Assembly: GCF_025938095.1 (NCBI RefSeq)
Contig: NZ_JAPCZF010000001.1
Coordinates: 1,054,001 to 1,118,000, forward strand
Direction: 5' to 3'
Length of the DNA: 64,000 nucleotides
Source: Novosphingobium sp. JCM 18896
GTDB lineage: Bacteria > Pseudomonadota > Alphaproteobacteria > Sphingomonadales > Sphingomonadaceae
Both the position numbers and the translations under genes were made by a program. Under the pieces are notes generated by a model. The model saw nothing but the letters and a program-made list of their open reading frames with translations, had not been told where the DNA came from and did not search any database. Shown piece by piece: positions 8,546-17,816 of the stretch (position 1 is the stretch's first letter; each line of letters opens with the position of its first letter).

Positions 8546-9337
8546 ATGACCCAGACACCACAAGCCCCTCTAGATCGCCTCCTCGGCATCATGGCACGCC
8601 TCCGCGACCCGGTGAGCGGCTGCGAATGGGACCGCGCGCAGGACTTCGCCTCGATCGCGCCCTATACGATCGAAGAAGCTTACGAGGTCGCCGACGCGAT
8701 CGAGCGTCAGGATCTGCGCGCACTGCGCGACGAACTCGGCGACCTGCTGCTCCAGGTCGTGTTCCACGCGCGCATGGCCGAGGAAGCCGGCCACTTCGCC
8801 TTCCAGGACGTCGCCGCGGCGATCGCCGGCAAGCTCGAAGCACGCCACCCGCACATCTTCGGTACCGCGGAAGACGACGGACAGACGCAGACCCGACGCT
8901 GGGAGGAATTGAAGGCCGCCGAGCGTGCGGCCCAGGGTGCCACCAGCGCGCTCGACGGCGTGGCCATGGCGCTGCCGGCTCTCATGCGTGCGGAGAAGCT
9001 GCAGAAGCGCGCAGCGCGGGTCGGCTTCGACTGGCCCGATCCCGCCGGTCCGGCCGCAAAGGTGGTCGAAGAGATGGCAGAGCTTGCCGAAGCGGACGAA
9101 AGTTCCCGCCAGCAGGAAGCTGGCGACCTGCTGTTCGCTGCGGTCAACCTAGTTCGCGCTTATGGCATCCCGCCGGAGAACGCATTGCGTGATGCCAATG
9201 CGAAGTTCGAACGACGCTTCCGGGCAATGGAAGAGCTCGCGGCGGGAAGTGGCGACGATTTCGCTGCGCTAAATCTCGACCAGCAGGAAGTTCTTTGGAA
9301 TGCTGTGAAGCTCCAAGAGACCCAAAACGACTCTTGA
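8546..9337 (+). CDS. mazG: Nucleoside triphosphate pyrophosphohydrolase
   Basis: Hydrolyses (d)NTPs to NMP and PPi, cleaning the nucleotide pool and, in E. coli, lowering ppGpp. The 263-aa protein has two MazG domains. The first carries GCEWDRAQDF, an EEAYE metal motif and DELGDLLLQVVFHA; the second carries WPDPAGPAAKVVEEMAEL and EAGDLLFAAVNL. The start at 8546 fits the usual N-terminus (RLLGIMARLRDP). The gene is monocistronic in appearance, preceded by an AT-rich palindrome, and converges on hflX with 107 bases between. Confidence 0.94.
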   Translation: MTQTPQAPLDRLLGIMARLRDPVSGCEWDRAQDFASIAPYTIEEAYEVADAIERQDLRALRDELGDLLLQVVFHARMAEEAGHFAFQDVAAAIAGKLEARHPHIFGTAEDDGQTQTRRWEELKAAERAAQGATSALDGVAMALPALMRAEKLQKRAARVGFDWPDPAGPAAKVVEEMAELAEADESSRQQEAGDLLFAAVNLVRAYGIPPENALRDANAKFERRFRAMEELAAGSGDDFAALNLDQQEVLWNAVKLQETQNDS

Positions 9338-9444
9338 GACGCGATCACGATATCGCAACAAGGTCTAAAATGCCCTCAGAGGCACCTTACAGCCCGAAGA
9401 ATGCCTCGACAGCACTCGGGACGCATGACACCCGGAAAAACTCT

Positions 9445-10785
9445 CTAGAGCCGCGCGTACCGACCCATCTCTCGAGGCGAGAGTCGCACCTCGATCCGGA
9501 TCAAAGGCCCCTCCTCCCCTTCGCCGGCGGGATTTTCGGCCAGCACCTCGCCATGTGCGTGCAACCAGGCAAGCCTGTGCCCTTGTGCGGCGGGAAGCAC
9601 GAAGGTGTAGGTCTTGGCATCCGAGGTGAGCAGTCGACCGACAGCCTCGAGCAGCACTTCGGTACCCTCGCCCGTCAGTGCGGACACGGGCACGATGACC
9701 TCGTCCGTCGTATGCGCCATTATCTCGCGCAGGTCTTCGATGCGATCGGGCGGGAGCAAATCCCACTTGTTCCAGACCTCGACGATCGGCACGCGCGGCG
9801 CGTCGGTTTCCTCGGGTTCGATCATCCCGAGGTCGCCGAGCACGGCGAGCACCTGCCGTTTCTGCGCCTCGGTGTCGGGATTGGCGATGTCGCGGACATG
9901 GAGGATGACGTCGGCGCCAGTCACTTCCTCGAGCGTGGCACGGAAAGCGGCGACGAGTTGGGTCGGCAGGTCGGAGATGAACCCCACGGTATCCGAGAGG
10001 ATCGCCTTGTCGAGCCCGGGCAATCGCACCGCGCGCATCGTCGGATCGAGCGTGGCGAACAGCAGGTTCTCGGCCATGACCGAGGCCCCGGTCAGGCGGT
10101 TGAACAAGGTCGACTTGCCGGCATTGGTATAACCGACGAGCGCAACCACGGGCCAGGGCGCCTTCTCGCGCCGGTCGCGATGGAGTCCACGCGTACGGCG
10201 CACCTGGTCCAACTCGCGGCGCAACTTGCCCATGCGATCGCGGATCATGCGGCGATCGGCCTCGATCTGCGTCTCGCCGGGGCCGCCGAGGAAGCCGAAA
10301 CCGCCGCGCTGGCGCTCCAGGTGGGTCCACGAGCGCACGAGACGGCCGGCCTGGTAGTCGAGGTGCGCGAGTTCGACCTGAAGCCGTCCTTCGGCCGTCG
10401 CCGCACGCTCGCCGAAGATCTCGAGGATCAGGCCAGTGCGGTCGATGACCTTGCGCTTGAGCTTTTCCTCGAGATTGCGCTGCTGGATCGCGGTGAGCGC
10501 GCCGTCGACGATGACCAGCTCGGCCTCGGATTGCTCGCAAGCCACGGCGATGTTGGAAACCTGCCCCTCGCCGAACAGGGTGGCGGCGCGGGCCTCGCGG
10601 ATCGGGATGACGAAGGCGTCGACCACTTCGATGCCGATCGCCAGCGCGAGGCCCTTGCCTTCCTCGAGCCGAGCCTCGGCGTCCTGGGCCGGGCCCGAAG
10701 GCCCGGAACGTCCCCGGAATTGCGGACAGACGACGATCGCCCGCGCACCGCGGGTGACCTCGCCTTTCAGGTCCTCTTGTCCCAT
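9445..10785 (-). CDS. hflX: GTPase HflX, ribosome-splitting
   Basis: A 446-aa GTPase that binds the 50S subunit and rescues stalled ribosomes. The N-terminal nucleotide-binding domain is followed by the GGPGETQIEADRR motif (167-179), the G1 motif GYTNAGKS (218-225), DTVGFISDLP (G3) and NKWD (G4). It starts 14 bases after the hfq stop, the classical hfq-hflX arrangement, and is the last gene of the dusB-ntr-hfq operon. It ends convergently with mazG. Confidence 0.95.
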   Translation of the reverse strand: MGQEDLKGEVTRGARAIVVCPQFRGRSGPSGPAQDAEARLEEGKGLALAIGIEVVDAFVIPIREARAATLFGEGQVSNIAVACEQSEAELVIVDGALTAIQQRNLEEKLKRKVIDRTGLILEIFGERAATAEGRLQVELAHLDYQAGRLVRSWTHLERQRGGFGFLGGPGETQIEADRRMIRDRMGKLRRELDQVRRTRGLHRDRREKAPWPVVALVGYTNAGKSTLFNRLTGASVMAENLLFATLDPTMRAVRLPGLDKAILSDTVGFISDLPTQLVAAFRATLEEVTGADVILHVRDIANPDTEAQKRQVLAVLGDLGMIEPEETDAPRVPIVEVWNKWDLLPPDRIEDLREIMAHTTDEVIVPVSALTGEGTEVLLEAVGRLLTSDAKTYTFVLPAAQGHRLAWLHAHGEVLAENPAGEGEEGPLIRIEVRLSPREMGRYARL

Positions 10786-10798
10786 GGTCAGCGCGAGG

Positions 10799-11365
10799 TC
10801 AGCCCTCGTCGTCCTCGTCGTTTTCGCCCGTCAGATCGACCGGCGTGACGGGCTGGATCGTCGAAACCGCGTGCTTGTAGGCGAGCTGGACGTAACCTTC
10901 GCGCTCGAGCAGCATGCAGAACAGATCATAGGCCGCGACACGGCCCTGGAGCATCACGCCGTTGACCAGGAACATGGTCACCTGCACGCCCGCGTTGCGA
11001 ATGCTCGACAGGAACACGTCCTGGAGCAGGCGCTGCTTCTTGCTGCCGTCGGCACCGCCGCCGAACTGGCGCGCATCGATCGGCGTCGACGGCATGATCG
11101 TCGAGATTGCGTGCTTGTAGACGAGCTGCGACTGGCCGTCGCGGCGCAGCAGGATCGAGAAGTTGTCGAACCAGGTGACTATGCCCTGGAGCTTGACGCC
11201 CTTGACTAGGAACATGGTCACCGGGGTCTTGTTCTTGCGCAGGAGGTTGAGGAACTGGTCCTGCAGGTTCTGGCCCTTACCGTTCCCGCCAGCGGGAACA
11301 ACGGCCGGCTCCGGCGCGGGCGGCGGCGTCGGCTTAGGGCGCGCGGAAAGCGTACGTCCTGTCAT
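10799..11365 (-). CDS. hfq: RNA chaperone Hfq with two tandem Sm-like domains
   Basis: Hfq pairs small RNAs with mRNAs as a homohexameric ring. This protein is 188 aa, about twice the usual size, and contains two complete Hfq domains: about 32-97 ([12 protein letters not shown] to [11 protein letters not shown]) and about 110-178 ([12 protein letters not shown] to [11 protein letters not shown]). Both keep the proximal LQD and YKHA(I/V)ST motifs. The rim is RK in domain 1 but RN in domain 2. A Pro/Ala-rich N-terminal extension (about 9-30) and an acidic tail (ENDEDDEG) flank them. The ATG at 11365 lies six bases after GGAG; an overlapping GTG at 11368 is too close. Three such chains could form a six-domain ring; this is inference. 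Confidence 0.95.
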   Translation of the reverse strand: MTGRTLSARPKPTPPPAPEPAVVPAGGNGKGQNLQDQFLNLLRKNKTPVTMFLVKGVKLQGIVTWFDNFSILLRRDGQSQLVYKHAISTIMPSTPIDARQFGGGADGSKKQRLLQDVFLSSIRNAGVQVTMFLVNGVMLQGRVAAYDLFCMLLEREGYVQLAYKHAVSTIQPVTPVDLTGENDEDDEG

Positions 11366-11409
11366 CACTTTCTCCTTTTCTTGGCGGCCACTTAAGCGGT
11401 CCGCAATCT

Positions 11410-11431
11410 GGCCTGGCTTGCATTCCAGGCC
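11410..11431. other. Hairpin in the ntrX-hfq intergenic region
   Basis: A perfect 7-bp inverted repeat (GGCCTGG and CCAGGCC) with an 8-base loop lies in the 142-base gap between the ntrX stop and the hfq start. No T-run follows on either strand, so it is not a standard terminator. It could modulate read-through from ntrX into hfq or mark an mRNA processing point. The rest of the gap shows only the hfq ribosome binding site. Confidence 0.35.
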
Positions 11432-11507
11432 GTTACTGAGACGGAATTCGTAGACTTTTGCTGCGACTGCGTAAACGCCAAAGATTGCAGGCGCGAGACA
11501 AGCCGCC

Positions 11508-12908
11508 TCAGACGGCGATATCCTCGTCCTCGAGCGCCCCTTCCCGCCGTTCCGCCATGCCCAGCAGCTTCAATTTGCGGTGCAGCGCGGAACGCTCCAT
11601 GCCGATGAACGCGGCGGTCTTCGAAATGTTGCCCGAGAACCGGCGAATCTGGACCTTCAGATACTCGCGCTCGAAGGTTTCGCGCGCCTCGCGCAGCGGC
11701 ACGCCCATCATCGCCGACATTAGCGAGTCGCTCTGCAGGCGGCCCGAGAGGATCTCGGGCGGCAGCATGTTGGATTCGATGCTGTCGAGCTTGTCGCGCG
11801 GCGTCAGGATGATCGTCCGCTCGACGACATTGCGCAATTGCCGCACGTTTCCGGGCCATTCGTAGGCCTGGAGCGCGGTCATGGCCTCGGCCGTGATCTC
11901 GGGCGGGGTCACCCCCTGCTCGTTCGCATAGCGCGCGAAAAAGTGGTTCACGAGGCCCGGAATATCGTCGCGCCGCTCCGAAAGCGCCGGAACCGTGACC
12001 GGAACGACGTTGAGCCTGTAGAACAGATCCTCGCGGAAGCGCCTTTCGGCGATCTCGCGCTCGAGATTGCGCGAGGTCGACGAAACCACGCGGACGTCGA
12101 CGCGGATCTGCCGGTGGCCGCCGACGCGAACGAAGGCCTGTTCGGTCAAAACCCGCAGAATCCGGGCCTGCGTCGACAGCGGCATGTCCGCCACTTCGTC
12201 GAGATAGAGCGTGCCGCCATCGGCCATTTCGAGCAGCCCTGGACGCACGAGACTTCCGTCAGCCTCCTCGCCGAACAGCTCCTGCTCGAAGCGTTCGGGC
12301 GTGATCCGCGCCGAATTGACGCTGACGAAGGCGTTTCCGGCGCGCGGAGACCAGGCGTGAAGCATCCGCGCGGCGACTTCCTTGCCGACACCGGCCGGCC
12401 CGGTGATCAGCAGACGGCTGCCGGTATTGGCCACGCGCTTGAGCGTGGCGCGGACCTGGTTGATCGCCGAGCTGTTGCCGGTGAACTCCTCGACGTTCGA
12501 GAAATCCTGCCGCAATCGCGCGTTTTCGCGCCGCAGTCGCTCGGTTTCCGTAGCCTTTCCAACGAGATGGAGCAGACGCTCGGCCTCGAACGGCTTTTCG
12601 ATGAAGTCGACCGCGCCGCGGCTGATCGCGGCGACGGCGGTGTCGATGTTGCCGTGGCCCGAGAAGATGATCACCGGCAGGTCGGGCTCGCGCACCTTGA
12701 GCGCGTCGAGCACTTCGAGCCCGTCCATGGCGCTGCCGTGCAGCCAGACGTCGAGCAACACCAAGGACGGGCGCCGCTCGTCGACCGCCTCCAGCGCCGA
12801 CTGGCTGTCGCCGGCGGTGCGGCAATCGTAGCCTTCATCGCTGAGCACGCCGGCGACGAGTTCGCGAATGTCGCGTTCGTCGTCGACGATCAGGATATCG
12901 AGCGCCAT
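11508..12908 (-). CDS. ntrX: Response regulator NtrX
   Basis: Nitrogen and redox response regulator, partner of NtrY. It is 466 aa: receiver domain (D53 phospho-acceptor in LLDVWLHG), AAA+ domain with Walker A GPAGVGKE and [10 protein letters not shown], and a Fis-type helix-turn-helix at the C-terminus ([21 protein letters not shown]). The position of the sigma54-contacting GAFTGA loop is occupied by [12 protein letters not shown], so direct sigma54 activation is unlikely. The start at 12908 has GGAGG five bases upstream; a longer upstream frame has no such signal. It begins 25 bases after ntrY. Confidence 0.94.
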   Translation of the reverse strand: MALDILIVDDERDIRELVAGVLSDEGYDCRTAGDSQSALEAVDERRPSLVLLDVWLHGSAMDGLEVLDALKVREPDLPVIIFSGHGNIDTAVAAISRGAVDFIEKPFEAERLLHLVGKATETERLRRENARLRQDFSNVEEFTGNSSAINQVRATLKRVANTGSRLLITGPAGVGKEVAARMLHAWSPRAGNAFVSVNSARITPERFEQELFGEEADGSLVRPGLLEMADGGTLYLDEVADMPLSTQARILRVLTEQAFVRVGGHRQIRVDVRVVSSTSRNLEREIAERRFREDLFYRLNVVPVTVPALSERRDDIPGLVNHFFARYANEQGVTPPEITAEAMTALQAYEWPGNVRQLRNVVERTIILTPRDKLDSIESNMLPPEILSGRLQSDSLMSAMMGVPLREARETFEREYLKVQIRRFSGNISKTAAFIGMERSALHRKLKLLGMAERREGALEDEDIAV

Positions 12909-12933
12909 GATTCCTCCAAGTATTTGAAAATGT

Positions 12934-15162
12934 TCATTCTGCTGCCTCCGACCCGCGCCGCTGGGCCAGCGGATCGCAGGCAAAGCTCATCGTCACGCGG
13001 GTGCCCCCACCCGCTTCGACGGCCGTGAAGCTCATGTCCCCGCCGTGTTCCTCGACGATCTTGTTGACGATCGCGAGGCCGAGCCCGGTCCCCTTTTCGC
13101 GCGTGGTCACGTAGGGCTCGATGATCCGCTCGCGATCCTGCGGCAGACCGATGCCGTTGTCCTCGATCGCCACGACCACTGTCTCGCGGACAAGCGTCAT
13201 GGTAACCGCGATCAATCCCCGGAAATTGGCGGTTTCCGCCTTAGCCTTGGCCTCGATCGCCTCGACCGCGTTCTTGAGGACATTGGTCATCGCCTGGCCG
13301 AACTGGTGGCGATCGCAGGCGATCGTGGTGATCGCGTCGTCGGCCGAGAAACGGAAATCGATGTCCGGGCGCGCGACTTCCTGGAGAAACAGCGCCTGCC
13401 GCGCCAGCGCGGTGGGATCCTCGGCGCGGAAGACGGGCTTGGGCAGCCGTGCGAAGGACGAGAACTCGTCCACCATCTTCCGCAGATCGCCGACCTGGCG
13501 GATGATCGTCGCGGTCAATTCCTCGAAAAGCGGGCGATCGGTCTCGATTTGCTTGCCATAACGGCGATTCAGCCGCTCGGTGGCGAGCTGGATCGGGGTC
13601 AGCGGGTTCTTGATCTCGTGCGCGATGCGCCGGGCGACGTCGGACCAGGCGGCCTGGCGCTGATCGAGCAGTTGGCGGGTAATGTCCTCGAAGGTCACCA
13701 CCGGCCCGCCGGCGTCGCGACTGACCTTGACCGCCAGAGTCAGCAGGTCGCCGCCCTTAGCGTATTGGATGATGCCGCTGGACAGCCCGGATTCGATGAG
13801 ACTGGCAAGCTGCGGGGCAATGTCCCCCAGGGACAATCCCAGCGGACCGGGGCCTCCGGCCTCGAGCAGCAGCTTTTGGGCGGTGCTGTTCATAAGCGAA
13901 ACGTTACCGGTGTCATCGAGCGCGATGATCCCCGCGGTCACCGATTCCAGCACGGCCTCCATGAAGGCGCGGCGCTGCTGGAGCTGCTCGTTGGCCGAGA
14001 GCAGATCCTGCGTCTGTCGCTCGATCTGCGCGCTCATGCGGTTGAACGCTCGGTTGAGCAGGCCGATCTCGTCGGCCCCCGTGCGACCCTCGACGCGTAG
14101 CGCGTAGTTGCCCGCCCCCACCCGGCGCGCGGCCTCGACGAGCTCGTAGAGCGGCTTGACCTGGCGGTCGGCGAAACGCAGCCCGAACCAGATCGACAGG
14201 CCCACCAGCGCCAGCGAGGCGCCGAACAGGGCCACGTTGAAGCGCAGCTGGAGCACCCTCGCCCGGCTGGTCAGCACCTCGTAGGCGCGGACGATATTCT
14301 GCGCACGCTGTCCCTGCGTGAAAGCCAGCAAATCCGAGCTTCTGGCGGTGTAAAGGTAGATCCCGGCGCGCCTGTCGATCGGTGTCACCGCCTCGATCTT
14401 GTTGGCATTGGCGTTGATCACCATCGTCTCGCCGCCGTCGATGCGGCGCAGCACGTCGGGGCTGATGCGCGGGCGCTGGTTGTTGCCCTCGGGATCGACG
14501 ATCGCCGCCGTGCGCAGTTCGCCATCGACGCCCTTCTGCACGATCGCGGACTCGTTGAGCTTCCGATTGACCACCTGGTACGAATAGAACTCCGCAAAAG
14601 TGCGGCTGGCGGTGGATTCGGTGCTCAGGAAAGCGCGCATGTCCTCGGCCATGGCCACCGACTCGTAACCGACATCGCGTTGAGTTTGCTCGTAATATCC
14701 GCGCGCCAGCTTGTTCGCGTTCTCGAGCAGGCCGCGCGAATTGTCCGAAAACCAGAATTCGACGCCCGACTGGAACAGCCACGAGGCGAAGATCACGACC
14801 AGCAGCGTCGGCACGGCGGCGATCAGCGAGAAGATGAACACCAGGCGGACATGCATGCGCCCGGTGCCGCCGATCGTCTCAGCGGCCCGCTTGAGCGCCA
14901 TACGGCGGCCGATCATGACCAGGATGGCCATCGCGGGCACGAGCGTGCCGATCAGCAAGGTCGCGGTGAGGTCCGAAGGCAGCAACTGCCCCTTTTTCGC
15001 CTGGGATTCCAAGGCGATCCAGGTGGTCAGCGTCATGATCAGGAAGGCGACGACCGACACGACTTCCATGACCGCGAAGAAGTTCGCGCGGCGCGCGGCA
15101 ACCTGTGCACGCCGCCAAAGCCGCTGCCAGGGCCGATTGCGCGAGGATGGTTCGGCGGTCAT
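12934..15162 (-). CDS. ntrY: Sensor histidine kinase NtrY
   Basis: A membrane sensor kinase of 742 aa. Three N-terminal membrane segments (about 28-50, 66-84, 104-126) precede a periplasmic region and a further membrane segment (FGASLALVGLSIWFGLRF). HAMP, PAS, HisKA (RRIAHEIKNPLTPIQLA, with the phosphorylated His) and HATPase (EDNGIGLP, GTGLGLAIV) domains follow. It phosphorylates NtrX and in some species NtrC. The ATG at 15162 is preceded by AAGG about eight bases away; the frame is open further upstream but without a credible start. Confidence 0.93.
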   Translation of the reverse strand: MTAEPSSRNRPWQRLWRRAQVAARRANFFAVMEVVSVVAFLIMTLTTWIALESQAKKGQLLPSDLTATLLIGTLVPAMAILVMIGRRMALKRAAETIGGTGRMHVRLVFIFSLIAAVPTLLVVIFASWLFQSGVEFWFSDNSRGLLENANKLARGYYEQTQRDVGYESVAMAEDMRAFLSTESTASRTFAEFYSYQVVNRKLNESAIVQKGVDGELRTAAIVDPEGNNQRPRISPDVLRRIDGGETMVINANANKIEAVTPIDRRAGIYLYTARSSDLLAFTQGQRAQNIVRAYEVLTSRARVLQLRFNVALFGASLALVGLSIWFGLRFADRQVKPLYELVEAARRVGAGNYALRVEGRTGADEIGLLNRAFNRMSAQIERQTQDLLSANEQLQQRRAFMEAVLESVTAGIIALDDTGNVSLMNSTAQKLLLEAGGPGPLGLSLGDIAPQLASLIESGLSSGIIQYAKGGDLLTLAVKVSRDAGGPVVTFEDITRQLLDQRQAAWSDVARRIAHEIKNPLTPIQLATERLNRRYGKQIETDRPLFEELTATIIRQVGDLRKMVDEFSSFARLPKPVFRAEDPTALARQALFLQEVARPDIDFRFSADDAITTIACDRHQFGQAMTNVLKNAVEAIEAKAKAETANFRGLIAVTMTLVRETVVVAIEDNGIGLPQDRERIIEPYVTTREKGTGLGLAIVNKIVEEHGGDMSFTAVEAGGGTRVTMSFACDPLAQRRGSEAAE

Positions 15163-15251
15163 CGTTGCAACCTTACAACACCACTGTTGCCCCACGGCAA
15201 GAGCGTTTTCCACCGATAGCCGCGAACCACGGCCGCATCGGCGTCGCCCCA

Positions 15252-16667
15252 TCAGCTTCGGCGCGCGAATTCCTCGGGATCGAGCGCCAGTTCGCCGAGC
15301 CGCTTGCGCAAGGTGTTGCGATTGATGCCGAGCTGCTGCGCCGCGCGGACCTGATTGCCACCGGTTTCCCGCAGAATCTCCGCGAAAAGCGGGCGTTCGA
15401 AGGCGGCCAGCGCGGCATCGTAGACCGTCCCTGACACCGGGCGTACTTCGGCGAGCCAACGGCTGACCGCGGTGTCAATCGCCCCGCCCTCGCCCGTTTC
15501 TGCCGGCGCCGGACGGACCTGATCGAGCAGCGGCGTCAGATTGGCCGCGTCGATCGTGTCCTCGCGCGCCAAAAGCGCCATGCGATAGACGAAATTGCGC
15601 AGCTCGCGGACGTTTCCGCGCCAGGACTGGCGGCTCAACAGCGCAGCCGCATCGCTCGACAGCTGGCGCCGCGGCAAGCCCTCGGCAGCCGCGGCCTTGA
15701 GGAAGTGCCGCGCGAGCGCGGGAATGTCGTCGGTGCGCTCGCGCAGCGCGGGCAAAGTGATCGGCACGACGTTGAGCCGATAGTAGAGATCCTCGCGGAA
15801 CTGGCCCGCGGCGATCAGTGGCTCGAGATCCTTGTTGGTCGCCGCGACGATACGCGCATCGACCTTGACCTCCTCGCGCCCGCCGACGCGACGGATCGAG
15901 CCCGATTGCAGCGCGCGCAGCAGCCGCGTCTGCGCCTGCATCGGCATGTCGCCGATCTCGTCTAGGAACAGGGTACCGCCCTCGGCCTGCTCGAACTTGC
16001 CGAGATGGCGCGCCACGGCGCCGGTGAAAGCGCCCTTTTCGTGGCCGAACAGCTCGCTCTCGATGAGTTCGGCCGGGATCGCCGCGGTATTGACCGCGAC
16101 GAAGGGCCCGTCGCGCCGCCCGCCGAGCTGGTGAATGGCCTCAGCCACCAATTCCTTGCCCGTGCCCGACTCACCGAGGATCAGCACGGTCAGGTCGTTG
16201 CGCAGGACGCGCGTGATCATGCGATAGACGGTCTGCATCGCGGCGCTGCGGCCGACCAGCGGCAGACCCTCGCCGATCGTACCGTCCTCGACGCTTTCGG
16301 CCATGACCGTGCCCGCGCCGACCGCCTGGCGCACCGTCCGCGCCAGTTCGTCGATGTCGAAGGGCTTGGGGAAATACTCGAAGGCGCCCGTATCGCTCGC
16401 GCGCACCGCGGTATCGAGCGTGTTCTGCGCCGAAAGGATGATGATCGGCATCGCCGGGAAGCGCTCGTGCACCCCGCCCAAGGTTTCGATGCCGTCGCCG
16501 TCTGGCAGCATGACATCGGTGACAAGCGCCGAAAACCGCTGGTTGTCCAGGAGACAGTCACGCTGGACAATGGTGTCGCAGTGCACGACGTCGAAGCCCT
16601 CGGCCTCGAGCGCGGCGGTAATCACGATGGCGATCGAGGCATCGTCCTCGACGAGCAGAACGGTCAC
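15252..16667 (-). CDS. ntrC: Nitrogen regulation response regulator NtrC
   Basis: Sigma54-dependent activator of nitrogen assimilation genes. It is 471 aa: receiver (D51 in VTDVMLPDGDG), AAA+ domain with GESGTGKE, an intact GAFTGA sigma54 loop and LFLDEIGDMP, and a C-terminal Fis helix-turn-helix (NQVRAAQQLGINRNTLRKRL). The GTG start overlaps the ntrB stop (GTGA), so the pair is translationally coupled. A 89-base gap separates it from ntrY, which may hold a separate promoter. Confidence 0.95.
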   Translation of the reverse strand: MTVLLVEDDASIAIVITAALEAEGFDVVHCDTIVQRDCLLDNQRFSALVTDVMLPDGDGIETLGGVHERFPAMPIIILSAQNTLDTAVRASDTGAFEYFPKPFDIDELARTVRQAVGAGTVMAESVEDGTIGEGLPLVGRSAAMQTVYRMITRVLRNDLTVLILGESGTGKELVAEAIHQLGGRRDGPFVAVNTAAIPAELIESELFGHEKGAFTGAVARHLGKFEQAEGGTLFLDEIGDMPMQAQTRLLRALQSGSIRRVGGREEVKVDARIVAATNKDLEPLIAAGQFREDLYYRLNVVPITLPALRERTDDIPALARHFLKAAAAEGLPRRQLSSDAAALLSRQSWRGNVRELRNFVYRMALLAREDTIDAANLTPLLDQVRPAPAETGEGGAIDTAVSRWLAEVRPVSGTVYDAALAAFERPLFAEILRETGGNQVRAAQQLGINRNTLRKRLGELALDPEEFARRS

Positions 16668-17806
16668 TTGCCCTCACCTCCCCCTGCGCCGGCCTCGCGC
16701 TCCGCCTCCCGGCGCCGCCCGCGCGGCTCGGTGGCCAGCGGCAGGTGCAGGCGGAAGTGGGTCCAGCCCTTGGCGTCATCGCGCTCGTGGCTGATGCGGC
16801 CGTTCATGTCGCGCACCAGCTTGCGGACAAGCGCCAGGCCGAGCCCCTGCCCGGTCTTCTTCGTCGTCACGAAAGGATCGAAGATGTGTTCGCGCATCGC
16901 CGGGTCGACACCGGGCCCGTTGTCGCTGACGCGCAGCTCGATCGGCAGGCGCACCGGCTTGCCCGAAACCGTCGAATGGAGTTGCAGGCCGCTGGCAAAA
17001 CGCGTGCGCACCACGACCCGCGGCTTGGCAGCGCCGCCCGATGCCTCGCGCGCATTGGCGATGAGGTTGATCAGCACCTGGACCAGGCCGTCGGGCGAGC
17101 CGAGCACGGGCGGCAGCGAGGGATCGAACTCCTCCTCGATCCGCGCGCCCTTCCCCCCGGCCGCGTCCATCACCGCCACGGCACGGCGCGCCGCCTCGTG
17201 CAGGTTGCAGGGCTCGACAGGCGCCAAGGTTTGACGACTAAGAGTCTGCATTTCATCGATAAGTTTTGCGATCCGATCGACCTCGTCGGCGATCAGACTG
17301 GTCAAAGCCCGCTCTTTCTCGCCGACCTTGCGGCCGAGCAGCTGCGCCGCACCGCGGATTCCCGCGAGCGGGTTCTTGATTTCGTGCGCCAGGATCTCGG
17401 GCGCGCGGAGCACCGTATTGTCGGCACCGCCCGCCGCCTCCCCCAGCGCCTCGGCATTGGTGTCATGCAGCGTGAGCATCTGCCAGCCGGGCTCGTCGAC
17501 GATCGGGGTGACCGTGACGTCCAATTGTCGCGAGCCATGTCCCGGGACAACGACGTTGACCTCGCGCGCGGACACCGGTGTCTCGCTGTCATTTATGCGG
17601 TTTACGAGGTGTGGCTCGAAATCGAGCAAGTCAGTCAGGCGGCGACCGACCAGGCGGCGCAGGCTCTGGCCGAAGAACTGCTCGGCCGCGGGATTGGCGG
17701 CGGCGATCTCGAGCCCCGGCGCCAGCATGACGATTGCCAGCGGCAGGCTCGCGAGCTGGCGATAGGCGTCCGGCGCACCCGCGACGGGCGCCTCGGCCGG
17801 AGTCAT
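16664..17806 (-). CDS. ntrB: Nitrogen regulation sensor kinase NtrB
   Basis: A soluble kinase/phosphatase for NtrC, controlled by PII in known systems. It is 380 aa: N-terminal PAS domain (LPLAIVMLAPGLEIAAANPAA), HisKA with LAHEIKNPLAGIRGAAQLL, and HATPase with NLIANAREAS, SDNGPGVD and GQGLGLALV. ATG 17806 is chosen because it lies ten bases after the dusB stop; the open frame continues upstream inside dusB without homology. dusB-ntrBC is a conserved alphaproteobacterial operon. Confidence 0.94.
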   Translation of the reverse strand: MTPAEAPVAGAPDAYRQLASLPLAIVMLAPGLEIAAANPAAEQFFGQSLRRLVGRRLTDLLDFEPHLVNRINDSETPVSAREVNVVVPGHGSRQLDVTVTPIVDEPGWQMLTLHDTNAEALGEAAGGADNTVLRAPEILAHEIKNPLAGIRGAAQLLGRKVGEKERALTSLIADEVDRIAKLIDEMQTLSRQTLAPVEPCNLHEAARRAVAVMDAAGGKGARIEEEFDPSLPPVLGSPDGLVQVLINLIANAREASGGAAKPRVVVRTRFASGLQLHSTVSGKPVRLPIELRVSDNGPGVDPAMREHIFDPFVTTKKTGQGLGLALVRKLVRDMNGRISHERDDAKGWTHFRLHLPLATEPRGRRREAEREAGAGGGEGK

Positions 17807-17816
17807 AGAGCGGGCC

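Noticed and set aside
9295..10848. A 517-codon open frame on the plus strand opposite hflX
   Set aside because: It overlaps the mazG end and lies antisense to a well-supported GTPase. The composition is that of a shadow frame.
11410..11431. The ntrX-hfq hairpin as an intrinsic terminator
   Set aside because: There is no T-run on either side, and hfq-hflX is expected to be at least partly co-transcribed with the ntr genes.
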